From IMG/VR virus record IMGVR_UViG_3300017917_003893, positions 62,001 through 126,000 of that record: 64,000 nt of DNA; one strand, given 5' to 3'. This DNA comes from a virus. Position 1 is the first letter of the stretch; each line of letters opens with the position of its first letter. The translations under genes were made by a program, and so were the position numbers. The notes under the pieces were generated by a model, which searched no databases, was not told where the DNA came from, and saw only the letters and a program-made list of their open reading frames with translations. Of the stretch, positions 16,996 to 25,435 are shown piece by piece.

Positions 16996-17610
16996 TTATA
17001 CTATATATGTTTTCCATTTATCATCTAATTCATCAAAATCAAACTGATATTTAAACATCTCAAAATCATCTTCCCAATAGCTATTTATATCGTGATTCCA
17101 TAGTAAGCACTTTTTAAGAGGATCTTTACCTCCATACTTTCTTTTAAACCAATTGTATGGATTATTTGGAATATTACATTCAATATTATTAAATGTGTGT
17201 CTTTTTAGAGGATATATCTCTTTTTCGGTTAGCTCTGATAGTCTACCATATGTTTCATCTTCAGTTCTTTCTAGAAAGAATATATCCACTCTTGGTTTGT
17301 AAATACTATACTCACCCTCATGTACTCTATATAATCTAGCATCAACATTAGAAAACGTCACATTAAGATTCATGTCTATGTTAAGAAAGTTTTCCAATTC
17401 ACTCCAAGGTATACATATGTCTATATCATCATCCCAAGGTATAAATCCGCCGTGTCTTATAGATCCAATTAGTGTTCCATATCCTAACCAGTATGTTATA
17501 TTGTTTTTTTCTAACTCATATATTAAGTCTTTGAGTATTCTCAAAGACTCTCTTTGTCTATTCACTAAATCAAAATCACATATTTCCTCAAGTTTAGTAT
17601 TTATGTTCAT
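16996..17610 (-). CDS. LicD-family phosphotransferase
   Basis: GTLIGSIRHGGFIPWDDDIDI (residues 45-65) is the LicD/fukutin nucleotidyltransferase-like active-site motif. LicD enzymes transfer phosphocholine or related phospho-alditol groups from CDP carriers to glycans. The adjacent CDP-glycerol-type cytidylyltransferase could supply the donor. The 204-residue size suits a single-domain member. Its start overlaps the end of that neighbour by 4 bp. Confidence 0.85.
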   Translation of the reverse strand: MNINTKLEEICDFDLVNRQRESLRILKDLIYELEKNNITYWLGYGTLIGSIRHGGFIPWDDDIDICIPWSELENFLNIDMNLNVTFSNVDARLYRVHEGEYSIYKPRVDIFFLERTEDETYGRLSELTEKEIYPLKRHTFNNIECNIPNNPYNWFKRKYGGKDPLKKCLLWNHDINSYWEDDFEMFKYQFDFDELDDKWKTYIV

Positions 17611-17981
17611 AGTATTTTTTTAATTTCCGTTGAACTTACATTTTCAGTTCTTTTTAAGTAGATAACTTTACAGTTTAAGTCATCAAATTTGCCTTTCCAA
17701 TCATCCCCAATTACAAATATGTCAATTTTGTAATTCTCTATGTCTGTATTTTTTTGTTGCCAGTTTTCTTCCGGTATTATCTCATCAATATATTTGATTG
17801 ATTCTAACCACTCTTTTCTTTTATCATAGTTGAACTTACTTTCTTTACCTTTTATTCTATTAAAGTTATCAGTTGATAGTCCAACAATAAGATAATCACC
17901 TAGTTCTTTAGATCTTCTCAAAAGTTCTAAATGACCATAATGAAATGTGTCAAAAGTTCCATACGTTATTACTTTAGTCAT
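17607..17981 (-). CDS. Glycerol-3-phosphate cytidylyltransferase (TagD-like)
   Basis: ITYGTFDTFHYGHLELLRR contains the HxGH motif (H14-Y-G-H17) and RTENVSSTEI (about 111-120) is the second nucleotide-binding motif. The 124-residue length is typical. It makes CDP-glycerol or a similar CDP-alditol from CTP. Overlaps the big glycosyltransferase by 8 bp, so the two are likely co-expressed. Confidence 0.88.
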   Translation of the reverse strand: MTKVITYGTFDTFHYGHLELLRRSKELGDYLIVGLSTDNFNRIKGKESKFNYDKRKEWLESIKYIDEIIPEENWQQKNTDIENYKIDIFVIGDDWKGKFDDLNCKVIYLKRTENVSSTEIKKIL

Positions 17982-20900
17982 TGATTGAATCTACTTTTTT
18001 AAGTTTATCTGAAATAATATTAAATTTCAAATTCTCTATTATTTCAAAATCTTGAATATCTCTGTTGTCAATTAAACCATCTCTACTTTCAAACTCATTC
18101 ATATCAAGTCTTTTTACTTCATAGAAACAAGGTTTTTCATATCTCATTGATATTGATGTGTTTGCGTATTCTCTGTCAATATATTCACACCTTTCAGCAT
18201 CTACCCATTTAACACCTTTCAATAAACTAAAAGATCTATACTCATCATAATATGAATCTGTGTTTATATACATTTCATTATCTTGTGTTATAAAAAGAGT
18301 TTCTCCGCTAAACCAAAGGGAAAACTTATCATCTCTATTAGAGATATCAAATTCTTTAATCATATCTGATAGATTTTTCCTGTTTGCTATAAAATCCGCA
18401 TCCCATTTTATAATTGTTGATTTTGTTGCTTTGCTTAAACAGAAATTATAATAACTTGATAAGCTGTTTCCTACTATCTTAATGTTTTTTGTATAATTTG
18501 GACCAGCTTTCGGTACCTCCTTGGTGTATTTGAATACCTTTATGTTTTCGTATTTTTTACTTAGTTCAAATGCTATTTCATATGTTTTATCTGTTGATAA
18601 ATGATCTACAAATATTACCTCATCGGCTATGTCAACTATAGATGTTAGACATTGTTCTACATTTTTTTCTTCATTTCTTGCTCTTATTATAAAGCTAGTT
18701 CCTTTTTTATAACCACCATATAAGTAATCAAGATAGTATTTACATTTCTCGTAACTTCTGTTGTATTTTATCTGGTCTTTTATTTTGTTTTTATCTAAAA
18801 CACCAATTTTGTAAAGTTTTTTTATTTCATTAACAAATATTATAATTTCGCCATCTCTGAATCTATTAAAAATGCAGTTATCTTTATCATTTATGTCAAA
18901 TGATTTTCTTTGATTTATGTTTACAACAGAACCATAATTATTTAAAACCATTGGTATTTCACCATGTGATGGATAAACACAATGAACTCCACAAGTCATT
19001 TGTTCAAGAAGTGATATTGGTAAGCCTTCACTGGGTGATGTGTTTAGTGATATACTAAAAGTAGATATGTATTTGTAAACATCACTGTTATTAACATAAC
19101 CTGTTATTATAACTTTATCTTCTAAGCCTAAATCTTTAATATAATCTAAAACTTCTTTTTTATAAGGTAGTGCTTCCGTTGTTTTTGGTGCATCACCTAC
19201 AATTAAGAGTTTGGCATTTTCAATATTTAATTCACTTAGTATTCTTATTGAATCAAGTATATTTTTATCAGGTGATATTCTGGTCACCATTCCTATTACA
19301 AAATCATCGTCTTTTATTCCAATTTTATTTTTGATTTCAGTATTGTCAAAATTTTGTATGCTGTTATCTATTGATTTATAATCTATAAAATTAGGAATAG
19401 TTATTATTCTTGTATTGCAAACTCCTTTTTTATTAAACTCATCTCTTATTTTGTCATGTATCACTACATACTTGTCTGTTATCTCGTCATATTCAAATAT
19501 AGAGTTAACTACCCATTCTATATCAGAATGGGCAATTGTGTAGTATTTAAAGTCTCTTAGTTCTTTGAGAGTTTTTATGTGTGGCGTTATTCCGAAATAG
19601 TTACAATTGTAAACTATTTCACAGTCATTTGATAGATTGTATAGTATGTCTATTAGTATATTGATATCAATATCATATAGCTTTGAATAATACAAATCAA
19701 CATCAAGATCTTTTATTTTATTAAAAAACATTCCTTTGTCTGCTGATAGTACAACCGGATGATATCCAAGTTCTTTACAAGCTTTTATATGTTGATAGGA
19801 TACATATTCGGCACCACCTATGTCATTTAGATACATTAAAAATAGTATCTTCTTGCCACCTTTATTTGATGATATATTAATAACCTCAAAGTGATTTGAA
19901 TTCTCATCTAAAGGCTTATTATATTTATTTATTTCATTAGATTTTTTTTCACCTTGTAAAAGAATATCTACAAACTTCTCAGTTTTTCTTCCTGTCCAGT
20001 TTTGATTAGTTGGTCCTAAGTGAACAACATAAGTGTCTAATTCTTTTTTAGATTTAAACATGTCTCTAAACTCTAAGTCACTAAAACTAGCATCATTATA
20101 ATTTTCAGGAAAAATATTTCTTTTGTTAAAGTTTCTAATATTAAATAGATGAAAAAAACCATAACCCTTAGCCCTTTCCATATTACCAACGTTTTCACCA
20201 TTTTTCCACTTTAAAAAATCATCATGATTATCTACAACAAGTCTTTTTGAAATAAAAAGATCTTTATATGTTAGATTTGTCGAATTTACTACATCTAAAA
20301 AATCATCTTTTAAATAAATATCAGCATCTAAAAGTAGTATCCAATCTGGATTTTGAATCGTTTTTATTCCATCATTTATGGCTTTACCTTTGTTAAATAC
20401 AGCTCCGTTTTCGTAAATTCTACTAGATATTACACAATTTACTCCAAATGATTCACAAATTTTTTGACACTCAGTATCTTTTTCGGTTGTTACTACAGTA
20501 ACTTTTATTTCTTTAGGTATATTACTCAGAGTTATAGGTAGTATATCATTATAGTCTACCGAAACCATAATAATATCTATTTTTGGTATTTTTTTATCTT
20601 CTTTTTTCTTAGATAGATAATTGCTAATTCTCTCTTTGTTTTTTAAGGATATCTTTGGTCTATTAATTACCATTTGTGTGTTATCCTCTTTAGTCCAAAT
20701 ATTTTTTTTATTAACTATTATTTTATTATTTGTTTCAAATGATTCAAAAATAGAATTAACATCTTGATTGTTATTAAATTGGTAGTTTCTATTAAATATG
20801 TAATAGTCTTCAGATTTTATAACACTTTTAAAATTTTTGTCAATGTGTATTAGACTATTGTTAAATATTGCAAATGGGTTGGCAAATATGAAAACTTCAT

Positions 20901-21123
20901 CATTATAAATTCTTTTACAGTATTCAATTATTTCTTTATCTGTGTAGCCATTTTTAACAACTAAATTAACTTTATTGTTTTTTGGTAATACAATATTTGT
21001 ATTATTATAAAAAACAACTATGTTGCTAATAAATCCAACGTCAGAGTTTTTCAGTAAGCATTCCATTAAATCTTTTTGAAATGCTTCGTTTAATAGCGGT
21101 GTTAATTTATTTATTAGAATCAT
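17974..21123 (-). CDS. Multidomain glycosyltransferase (GT-A, GT4, GT2)
   Basis: The 1049-residue protein has at least three glycosyltransferase modules. Residues about 180-330 form a GT-A domain with LLLDADIYL (DAD 266-268). Residues about 425-760 form a GT-B/GT4 domain with NDIGGAEYVSYQH, VTRISPDKN and the SPSEGLPISLLEQM donor-binding motif. Residues about 805 onward form a GT2 domain with FIIRARNEEKNVEQCL and IKWDADFI. Residues 1-170 are a further, unassigned segment. It probably builds several linkages of one oligosaccharide on a phage or host surface. It is the first gene of the minus-strand operon and starts next to a TTTATATATAAA element. Confidence 0.85.
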   Translation of the reverse strand: MILINKLTPLLNEAFQKDLMECLLKNSDVGFISNIVVFYNNTNIVLPKNNKVNLVVKNGYTDKEIIEYCKRIYNDEVFIFANPFAIFNNSLIHIDKNFKSVIKSEDYYIFNRNYQFNNNQDVNSIFESFETNNKIIVNKKNIWTKEDNTQMVINRPKISLKNKERISNYLSKKKEDKKIPKIDIIMVSVDYNDILPITLSNIPKEIKVTVVTTEKDTECQKICESFGVNCVISSRIYENGAVFNKGKAINDGIKTIQNPDWILLLDADIYLKDDFLDVVNSTNLTYKDLFISKRLVVDNHDDFLKWKNGENVGNMERAKGYGFFHLFNIRNFNKRNIFPENYNDASFSDLEFRDMFKSKKELDTYVVHLGPTNQNWTGRKTEKFVDILLQGEKKSNEINKYNKPLDENSNHFEVINISSNKGGKKILFLMYLNDIGGAEYVSYQHIKACKELGYHPVVLSADKGMFFNKIKDLDVDLYYSKLYDIDINILIDILYNLSNDCEIVYNCNYFGITPHIKTLKELRDFKYYTIAHSDIEWVVNSIFEYDEITDKYVVIHDKIRDEFNKKGVCNTRIITIPNFIDYKSIDNSIQNFDNTEIKNKIGIKDDDFVIGMVTRISPDKNILDSIRILSELNIENAKLLIVGDAPKTTEALPYKKEVLDYIKDLGLEDKVIITGYVNNSDVYKYISTFSISLNTSPSEGLPISLLEQMTCGVHCVYPSHGEIPMVLNNYGSVVNINQRKSFDINDKDNCIFNRFRDGEIIIFVNEIKKLYKIGVLDKNKIKDQIKYNRSYEKCKYYLDYLYGGYKKGTSFIIRARNEEKNVEQCLTSIVDIADEVIFVDHLSTDKTYEIAFELSKKYENIKVFKYTKEVPKAGPNYTKNIKIVGNSLSSYYNFCLSKATKSTIIKWDADFIANRKNLSDMIKEFDISNRDDKFSLWFSGETLFITQDNEMYINTDSYYDEYRSFSLLKGVKWVDAERCEYIDREYANTSISMRYEKPCFYEVKRLDMNEFESRDGLIDNRDIQDFEIIENLKFNIISDKLKKVDSIND

Positions 21124-21160
21124 AGTTTATATATAAAGAAACTTTGTTTTTGTCACAAAA

Positions 21161-21562
21161 ATGAGAAAAAAGATAGGAAGAACTGAAATTATATCATTAC
21201 CTGATTTTGGAATATTCGGGTTATCAGCAAAAGTTGACACCGGGGCCTATGGTGTAGCTTTACATGTTGATACTATAAAAATAGATAATGATAAGCTTTA
21301 CTTTACTATTGATAATAAAGAGTTTATATATGACAAGTTTAAAATGGTGTCCGTTAAAAGTTCTTTTGGTAAAGTTCAAAAAAGATTTTCTATTATGACT
21401 AAAATATTAATCGGTGACAAGATATATAAATTTTATGTATCTTTGACCAATAGAAAGAACATGAGATATCCTATTCTAATAGGTAGAAGATTTTTGTATA
21501 AATTTGACTATTTAGTAGATGTTAAGAAAAAGAATATAAATGATACAGTTAAAAAGATGTAA
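21161..21562 (+). CDS. RimB-like retropepsin-type aspartic protease (PF05618-like)
   Basis: KIGRTEIISLPDFGI, KVDTGAYGVALHV (DTGA at 26-29), VKSSFGKVQKR and MRYPILIGRRFL are the landmarks of the family once called ATP-dependent zinc proteases. It includes RimB, which trims glutamate tails added by RimK. No RimK-like ligase is seen in the window. The 133-residue length is the normal minimal size. It could remove host protein modifications or serve in virion assembly. Confidence 0.8.
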   Translation: MRKKIGRTEIISLPDFGIFGLSAKVDTGAYGVALHVDTIKIDNDKLYFTIDNKEFIYDKFKMVSVKSSFGKVQKRFSIMTKILIGDKIYKFYVSLTNRKNMRYPILIGRRFLYKFDYLVDVKKKNINDTVKKM

Positions 21563-22079
21563 TTATATTACGGGTGATCCAAATGAATTAGGATTTGCTG
21601 TTTCTGATATCGTTAAGTTTCTTGAAACTGATGGTAGAAATGCTCTATTGTTTACTCCACCAAGAGCTACAACTGAAGATAAAAAAGGAGTTTCTACATC
21701 TATAAAATATATTTTTAGTAATCAATTCACTTTTGATAATTTTAATCAGTTTTCAGAGATAATTGCCAATAGGTCTAATTTATTTAGAGTTGATTTATTA
21801 GTCTTTGATTTTTATCACCTTTCTCCTTGGCAAATTTCTGATTATAAGAAATTAATAGATGAATTAAATATAGACCATATTATAATAGCCAAAGAATATC
21901 ATTACAAAACTTCTGATGATGTTAATGATTTTCGTGTTAGAAGAGAATACAAAGACCTAAATAAAAGTGAAACTCACATAACTGATAATATAAATAAGTG
22001 GACTTCTACACTTAAATCTTTATCTGTATCTTATATAAGAGATAAAAAAATCGACAATATATTTGGTAGTGATGAATAG
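21540..22079 (+). CDS. Degenerate P-loop-like protein with the shared C-terminal motif
   Basis: The start overlaps the preceding gene by 23 bp. The 179-residue protein begins with YITGDPNELGFAVSDIVKFL, which sits where a Walker A loop would, but has no GKT/S. LLVFDFYHLSP resembles a Walker B strand. It ends YIRDKKIDNIFGSDE, carrying the C-terminal motif. The overall arrangement resembles the protein at 26252-26734. Function unknown. Confidence 0.45.
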   Translation: MIQLKRCNYITGDPNELGFAVSDIVKFLETDGRNALLFTPPRATTEDKKGVSTSIKYIFSNQFTFDNFNQFSEIIANRSNLFRVDLLVFDFYHLSPWQISDYKKLIDELNIDHIIIAKEYHYKTSDDVNDFRVRREYKDLNKSETHITDNINKWTSTLKSLSVSYIRDKKIDNIFGSDE

Positions 22080-22121
22080 TATTACTATATTTGCTTCATT
22101 AGCAATATAATATAAATATTA

Positions 22122-23222
22122 ATGAGAATTAGAAGAAAGTTTCTACAACTTACACGGTATACATATCCTTATGGTACCGAATCATTCCTTAAATCATACT
22201 TACCTGAAGGTATTAAAAAAGACCAATATGGTAACTATTACTATGTTATTGGTGATAAACCAACAACAATGTTTACCTGTCACTTAGATACGGCTTGTGG
22301 TAAACAAGATAAGGTTAAACACGTTATTAATAATAACATAATTAAGACAGATGGTAAAACTATACTTGGTGCTGATGATAAGGCAGGTATGGTTGTTTTG
22401 CTTTATATGATTGAAAATAAAATACCTGGACTATATTATTTCTTTATTGGTGAAGAAGTTGGTTGTATAGGTTCTGGTAATTTATCATCTACTTGGGCTG
22501 ATACTGAATTTAGTTATTATGTATCAAAAGTTGTTTCATTTGACAGAAGAAGTACTTGTTCTGTTATCACTCATCAATGGTATGGTCGTTGTTGCTCTAA
22601 TGAATTTGCTGAAGAATTGTCAAGTAGACTAAATGGTGCTGGTTTTAATCTTAAATTAAAGCCAGATGATACTGGTGTTCTAACAGATTCTGCTCAATTT
22701 ATGGATATTGTTCCAGAGTGTACAAATATATCAGTTGGTTACAATTATGAACACACAACATCTGAATATCAAGATATTGATTATTTAAGTAGACTATGTA
22801 AGTCAGTGTGTTTAATTGACTGGGAAACACTTCCTGTTGAAAGAGATCCCTATGAAGAATCTATTTTTAGTGATTCACCAGGTTGGGATGATGATATTAA
22901 TCACTCAAATGATTCTGAATTTGTAGAAGATTTCTATTCTTATTTTTCAGTAGATGGTGAGACTAAAAAGATGTATATTTCCAAGGATGTGATTACTAAA
23001 GAAATTGAATTAATTACTGATTGGCTCAAATCACAAGATGGATATAGTGATGTTTCAACTATTAACTGGAATGGAAATACTCTTTATGTCGATAGTGAGT
23101 CCGGTGGTTATAATTTTATAGGTAGTCGAACTGATATTATGGAGTTTATTACTGAATTATGTTCAGTTTCCAATTCAAAAGTAACTGATAAAATTAAGAC
23201 CAAGAAGAATATGGTTTTTTAA
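22122..23222 (+). CDS. M20/M28/M42-type zinc peptidase, short paralogue
   Basis: Metal-binding candidates match those of the 5127 gene: H54/D56 in CHLDTACG, D85 in GADDKAG, E111/E112 in GEEVGCIGSG, D141 in SFDRR, H211 in YEHTT. The extra N-terminal domain and head-targeting segment of the paralogue are missing; the peptidase core starts almost at once. A 100-residue acidic C-terminal extension follows. This copy is probably cytoplasmic, while the paralogue is packaged. Confidence 0.8.
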   Translation: MRIRRKFLQLTRYTYPYGTESFLKSYLPEGIKKDQYGNYYYVIGDKPTTMFTCHLDTACGKQDKVKHVINNNIIKTDGKTILGADDKAGMVVLLYMIENKIPGLYYFFIGEEVGCIGSGNLSSTWADTEFSYYVSKVVSFDRRSTCSVITHQWYGRCCSNEFAEELSSRLNGAGFNLKLKPDDTGVLTDSAQFMDIVPECTNISVGYNYEHTTSEYQDIDYLSRLCKSVCLIDWETLPVERDPYEESIFSDSPGWDDDINHSNDSEFVEDFYSYFSVDGETKKMYISKDVITKEIELITDWLKSQDGYSDVSTINWNGNTLYVDSESGGYNFIGSRTDIMEFITELCSVSNSKVTDKIKTKKNMVF

Positions 23223-23383
23223 GACAATCTTGGTTTTTTATATGAGTCCTGAGAAACTATCTCTAGCATTTGTCTAGTTGATAGTTCTTTTGGATTCCAT
23301 CCTTTTTTTCTTGAATATTGATGGATGAATTTTTCTCTAAGCAGAGAAACTTCTTCTTTTGTGAGTCTTATTTTATTGTTCAT
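23219..23383 (-). CDS. Small hypothetical protein (54 aa)
   Basis: ATG at 23383 opens a 54-residue frame beginning MNNKIRLTKEEVSLLREKFI and containing RKKGWNPKELSTRQMLEIV. It looks like a helical, perhaps helix-turn-helix, protein. Its start overlaps the stop of the membrane protein upstream (ATGA) and its stop overlaps the convergent peptidase stop. Too short for most ORF listings but well packed into the operon. Confidence 0.6.
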   Translation of the reverse strand: MNNKIRLTKEEVSLLREKFIHQYSRKKGWNPKELSTRQMLEIVSQDSYKKPRLS

Positions 23384-23808
23384 AGTATAAATAAATAGAT
23401 AAATATTTGAAGTAGTAAACCAACTGACATTCCAATTGTTCTTCTTTTATATGTAGTTAATAGAGAAAATGGTGGAAATGTTTTTGATTCATCTGACCAT
23501 CTTTTAGGATATAAGTTACTATCAAGTTTATTTCTTGTGTAGTAATAAGTTCCATTGTGAAAGAAAGGAAACATTATAACCATACAAAACAAACTTAAAA
23601 GTGAGTAGGTCCCTAATGTGTAAAAAAGAAATCCGCTGGTTAGCAGTAAAACAAGTAATCTTTGTAAATTAAATATTCTATTTAAGTTAAAATCACAAAC
23701 TCTTTTACTTTTATTTTCATAGTTCCAGTAAAAACCTTCTCTAATACCTTCAGTTAGTGAGTATCCTATCCAGATAATATTTGTTATTAATAATGTTAAT
23801 AGAATCAT
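23380..23808 (-). CDS. Integral membrane protein
   Basis: The 142-residue protein has three to four hydrophobic segments: residues about 1-17, 48-66, 70-84 and the C-terminus (MSVGLLLQIFIYLFIL). Between them lies a soluble patch with FFHNGTYYYTRNKLDSNLYP. No family recognised. An envelope role such as superinfection exclusion or lysis control is possible but unsupported. Confidence 0.6.
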   Translation of the reverse strand: MILLTLLITNIIWIGYSLTEGIREGFYWNYENKSKRVCDFNLNRIFNLQRLLVLLLTSGFLFYTLGTYSLLSLFCMVIMFPFFHNGTYYYTRNKLDSNLYPKRWSDESKTFPPFSLLTTYKRRTIGMSVGLLLQIFIYLFIL

Positions 23809-23824
23809 TGTTTTTCGCTATTTT

Positions 23825-23855
23825 TTGTATATATTAATTTTTTATAGTATCTTTG
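23825..23855 (+). promoter_or_regulatory. Host-type promoter, TTG-N20-TATCTTTG
   Basis: TTG at 23825-23827 and TATCTTTG at 23848-23855 match the Bacteroidetes sigma-A consensus (TTG, about 19 bp, TAnnTTTG). The start would fall near 23861, just inside or after the first ATG of the next gene. This suggests early, host-polymerase transcription. Confidence 0.65.
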
Positions 23856-23859
23856 TTCT

Positions 23860-24333
23860 ATGTTAGAAATGAAAGGTATATTAGAATTTGACCCAGTTAA
23901 CGTAACTAGGAAGCACTTAGCACAGTCTTCTTGGAAGAGAACTGCTATGGTTCGTTTTGATTGTGACCTTTGGGCATACTACGCTTGGTTTATTGAAAGA
24001 CGATTCAACTTAAAGTTAAATAAACCTTTAAGAGGAACTCACTTGACTGTCATCAATGATAGATTTGAAAGTGATGAGCTTTACGCACAAGCCCGTCAAT
24101 TATTTCACGGTAAAGAAATTACTGTAAAATATGATCCTACTCTTATTCGTGCTAATAATAAAGGTCACTGGTGGATAAATGCGGATAGTGATGATGCTAG
24201 AAATATCAGAAGTGTTATTGGATTAGATCCTAATCCTTACTTTGGCTACCACATCACTATTGGTTTGGCTACTCACTTACAATTAGAACACTCTAAATAC
24301 ATCTTAGACCAATGTATAAGATTCAATCTTTAA
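23860..24333 (+). CDS. 2H phosphoesterase-like protein
   Basis: Two HxT motifs, H61-L-T63 in GTHLTVIND and H131-I-T133 in GYHITIGLA, are spaced and placed as in 2H phosphoesterases (LigT/CPDase, tRNA ligase CPD domains, phage anti-CBASS Acb1). These enzymes open 2'-5' or cyclic phosphodiesters. The host-type promoter makes the second ATG (23869, residue 4) a likely true start. Early expression and family make cyclic-nucleotide or cyclic-phosphate RNA ends the candidate substrates. Confidence 0.65.
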   Translation: MLEMKGILEFDPVNVTRKHLAQSSWKRTAMVRFDCDLWAYYAWFIERRFNLKLNKPLRGTHLTVINDRFESDELYAQARQLFHGKEITVKYDPTLIRANNKGHWWINADSDDARNIRSVIGLDPNPYFGYHITIGLATHLQLEHSKYILDQCIRFNL

Positions 24334-24803
24334 TAGACCATATTGAGAAAGTATATGGATTTGAAATTGTCCCTTGTTCAATACCAAGGGGCAATTTTCA
24401 ATATTTTAAAAGATATATCTACCTATTTATACTTCATAAAGTAAGTGAAAAGTTATTTTACTTTTTAAGAGATAAAGTCTCACCTATTAAATATTTAGAT
24501 GAAAGACCGGATAAAGAACTTTGGTTTCGTAAAAGAAACTCAGAGGGTAGAGTATCTATTGAAGTTGAAATAAGACCAGTTCCTGTTGAAGCTTGTATTT
24601 ATTTAAGTCATGATTCTGGTTTATTTAAGACTATGGATGAAAACTATAAAGTTAAAATATATTGTCAACTTAGTGATGTTGAACATATATCATTTCCATT
24701 AAATCACATCAACGGTAATGAACAGATTGATTATTACTTTTCTAAAATTAATGAACTTAAAGAAGAGTTGAGAAATTATAAATTAAATAATATTTTAAAG
24801 TGA
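24312..24803 (+). CDS. Hypothetical protein with the shared C-terminal motif
   Basis: The start overlaps the 2H gene by 22 bp. The 163-residue alpha/beta protein has no recognised family. It ends EELRNYKLNNILK, with the motif recurrent in this phage. Probably co-transcribed with the 2H phosphoesterase as an early unit. Confidence 0.55.
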   Translation: MYKIQSLIDHIEKVYGFEIVPCSIPRGNFQYFKRYIYLFILHKVSEKLFYFLRDKVSPIKYLDERPDKELWFRKRNSEGRVSIEVEIRPVPVEACIYLSHDSGLFKTMDENYKVKIYCQLSDVEHISFPLNHINGNEQIDYYFSKINELKEELRNYKLNNILK

Positions 24804-24986
24804 TTTATTTTTCTTAAACTTAAATAGTTTAAATTTTCTTCTTTTCTTCTTCTTTTCTTCTTTCTTTGTAACTGATTTACTATAAAGACTGTCTATACTT
24901 GAGGTTATTTTTTTATCTATAACAATGTTTTCTTTTTCACATGAAGTAAGCAATAAAGTAAGTAGTATTATTATAAAAAATCTCAT
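24795..24986 (-). CDS. Small lipoprotein
   Basis: The N-terminus MRFFIIILLTLLLTSCEKEN is a classic signal peptide II with the lipobox LLTSC (Cys16). After it comes a short spacer and a very lysine-rich tail (KKEEKKKKRRKFKLFKFKK). The mature 48-residue product would be an anchored cationic peptide in the periplasm or outer membrane. A Rz1-like spanin component or superinfection-exclusion lipoprotein are both possible. Confidence 0.65.
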   Translation of the reverse strand: MRFFIIILLTLLLTSCEKENIVIDKKITSSIDSLYSKSVTKKEEKKKKRRKFKLFKFKKNKSL

Positions 24987-25054
24987 AATTCTTATATTTA
25001 ATTTAGTGGTAAAGGTTCTTAAACTAGATTATATATTAGACATATAATGATTAT

Positions 25055-25405
25055 ATGGATGATTTTTTTGATAGCTTTAAGGGTAAACCTAAATACGACC
25101 ATAAAGTGAGAGTAGTTCACTTTAAAAAAGAACCATATGACATTTACATTGGTCGTCTTCCGAATGGAAAATATAATAAGTGGGCTTATCCAAAAGAGTT
25201 AAGAGAAAGTTTTCCAGAAGGCACACCAAGAAAAGTTATTGTTGATGCTTATGAAGAATATCTTACTAATAATGAAGAATTGATGAATTCACTTTGTGAG
25301 TTAAAAGATAAAGTTCTTGGTTGTTGGTGTAAAAATCTAGGTGGTGGTGGAAAGTCATGTCACGGTGATATTTTAGTTAAGTGGGTTAAGAAAACTTGTA
25401 ATTAA
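25055..25405 (+). CDS. DUF4326 domain protein
   Basis: VRVVHFKKEPYDIYIGRLP, the EEYLTNNEELMNSLCELKDK helix, and LGCWCKN ... CHGDILVKWV are the hallmarks of DUF4326, common in phages. Two cysteines and a histidine (CWC, CHGD) may bind metal. Function is not established. 116 residues is the usual length. Confidence 0.8.
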   Translation: MDDFFDSFKGKPKYDHKVRVVHFKKEPYDIYIGRLPNGKYNKWAYPKELRESFPEGTPRKVIVDAYEEYLTNNEELMNSLCELKDKVLGCWCKNLGGGGKSCHGDILVKWVKKTCN

Positions 25406-25435
25406 TTTTTTATATAACCTACATAATTTAATAAT

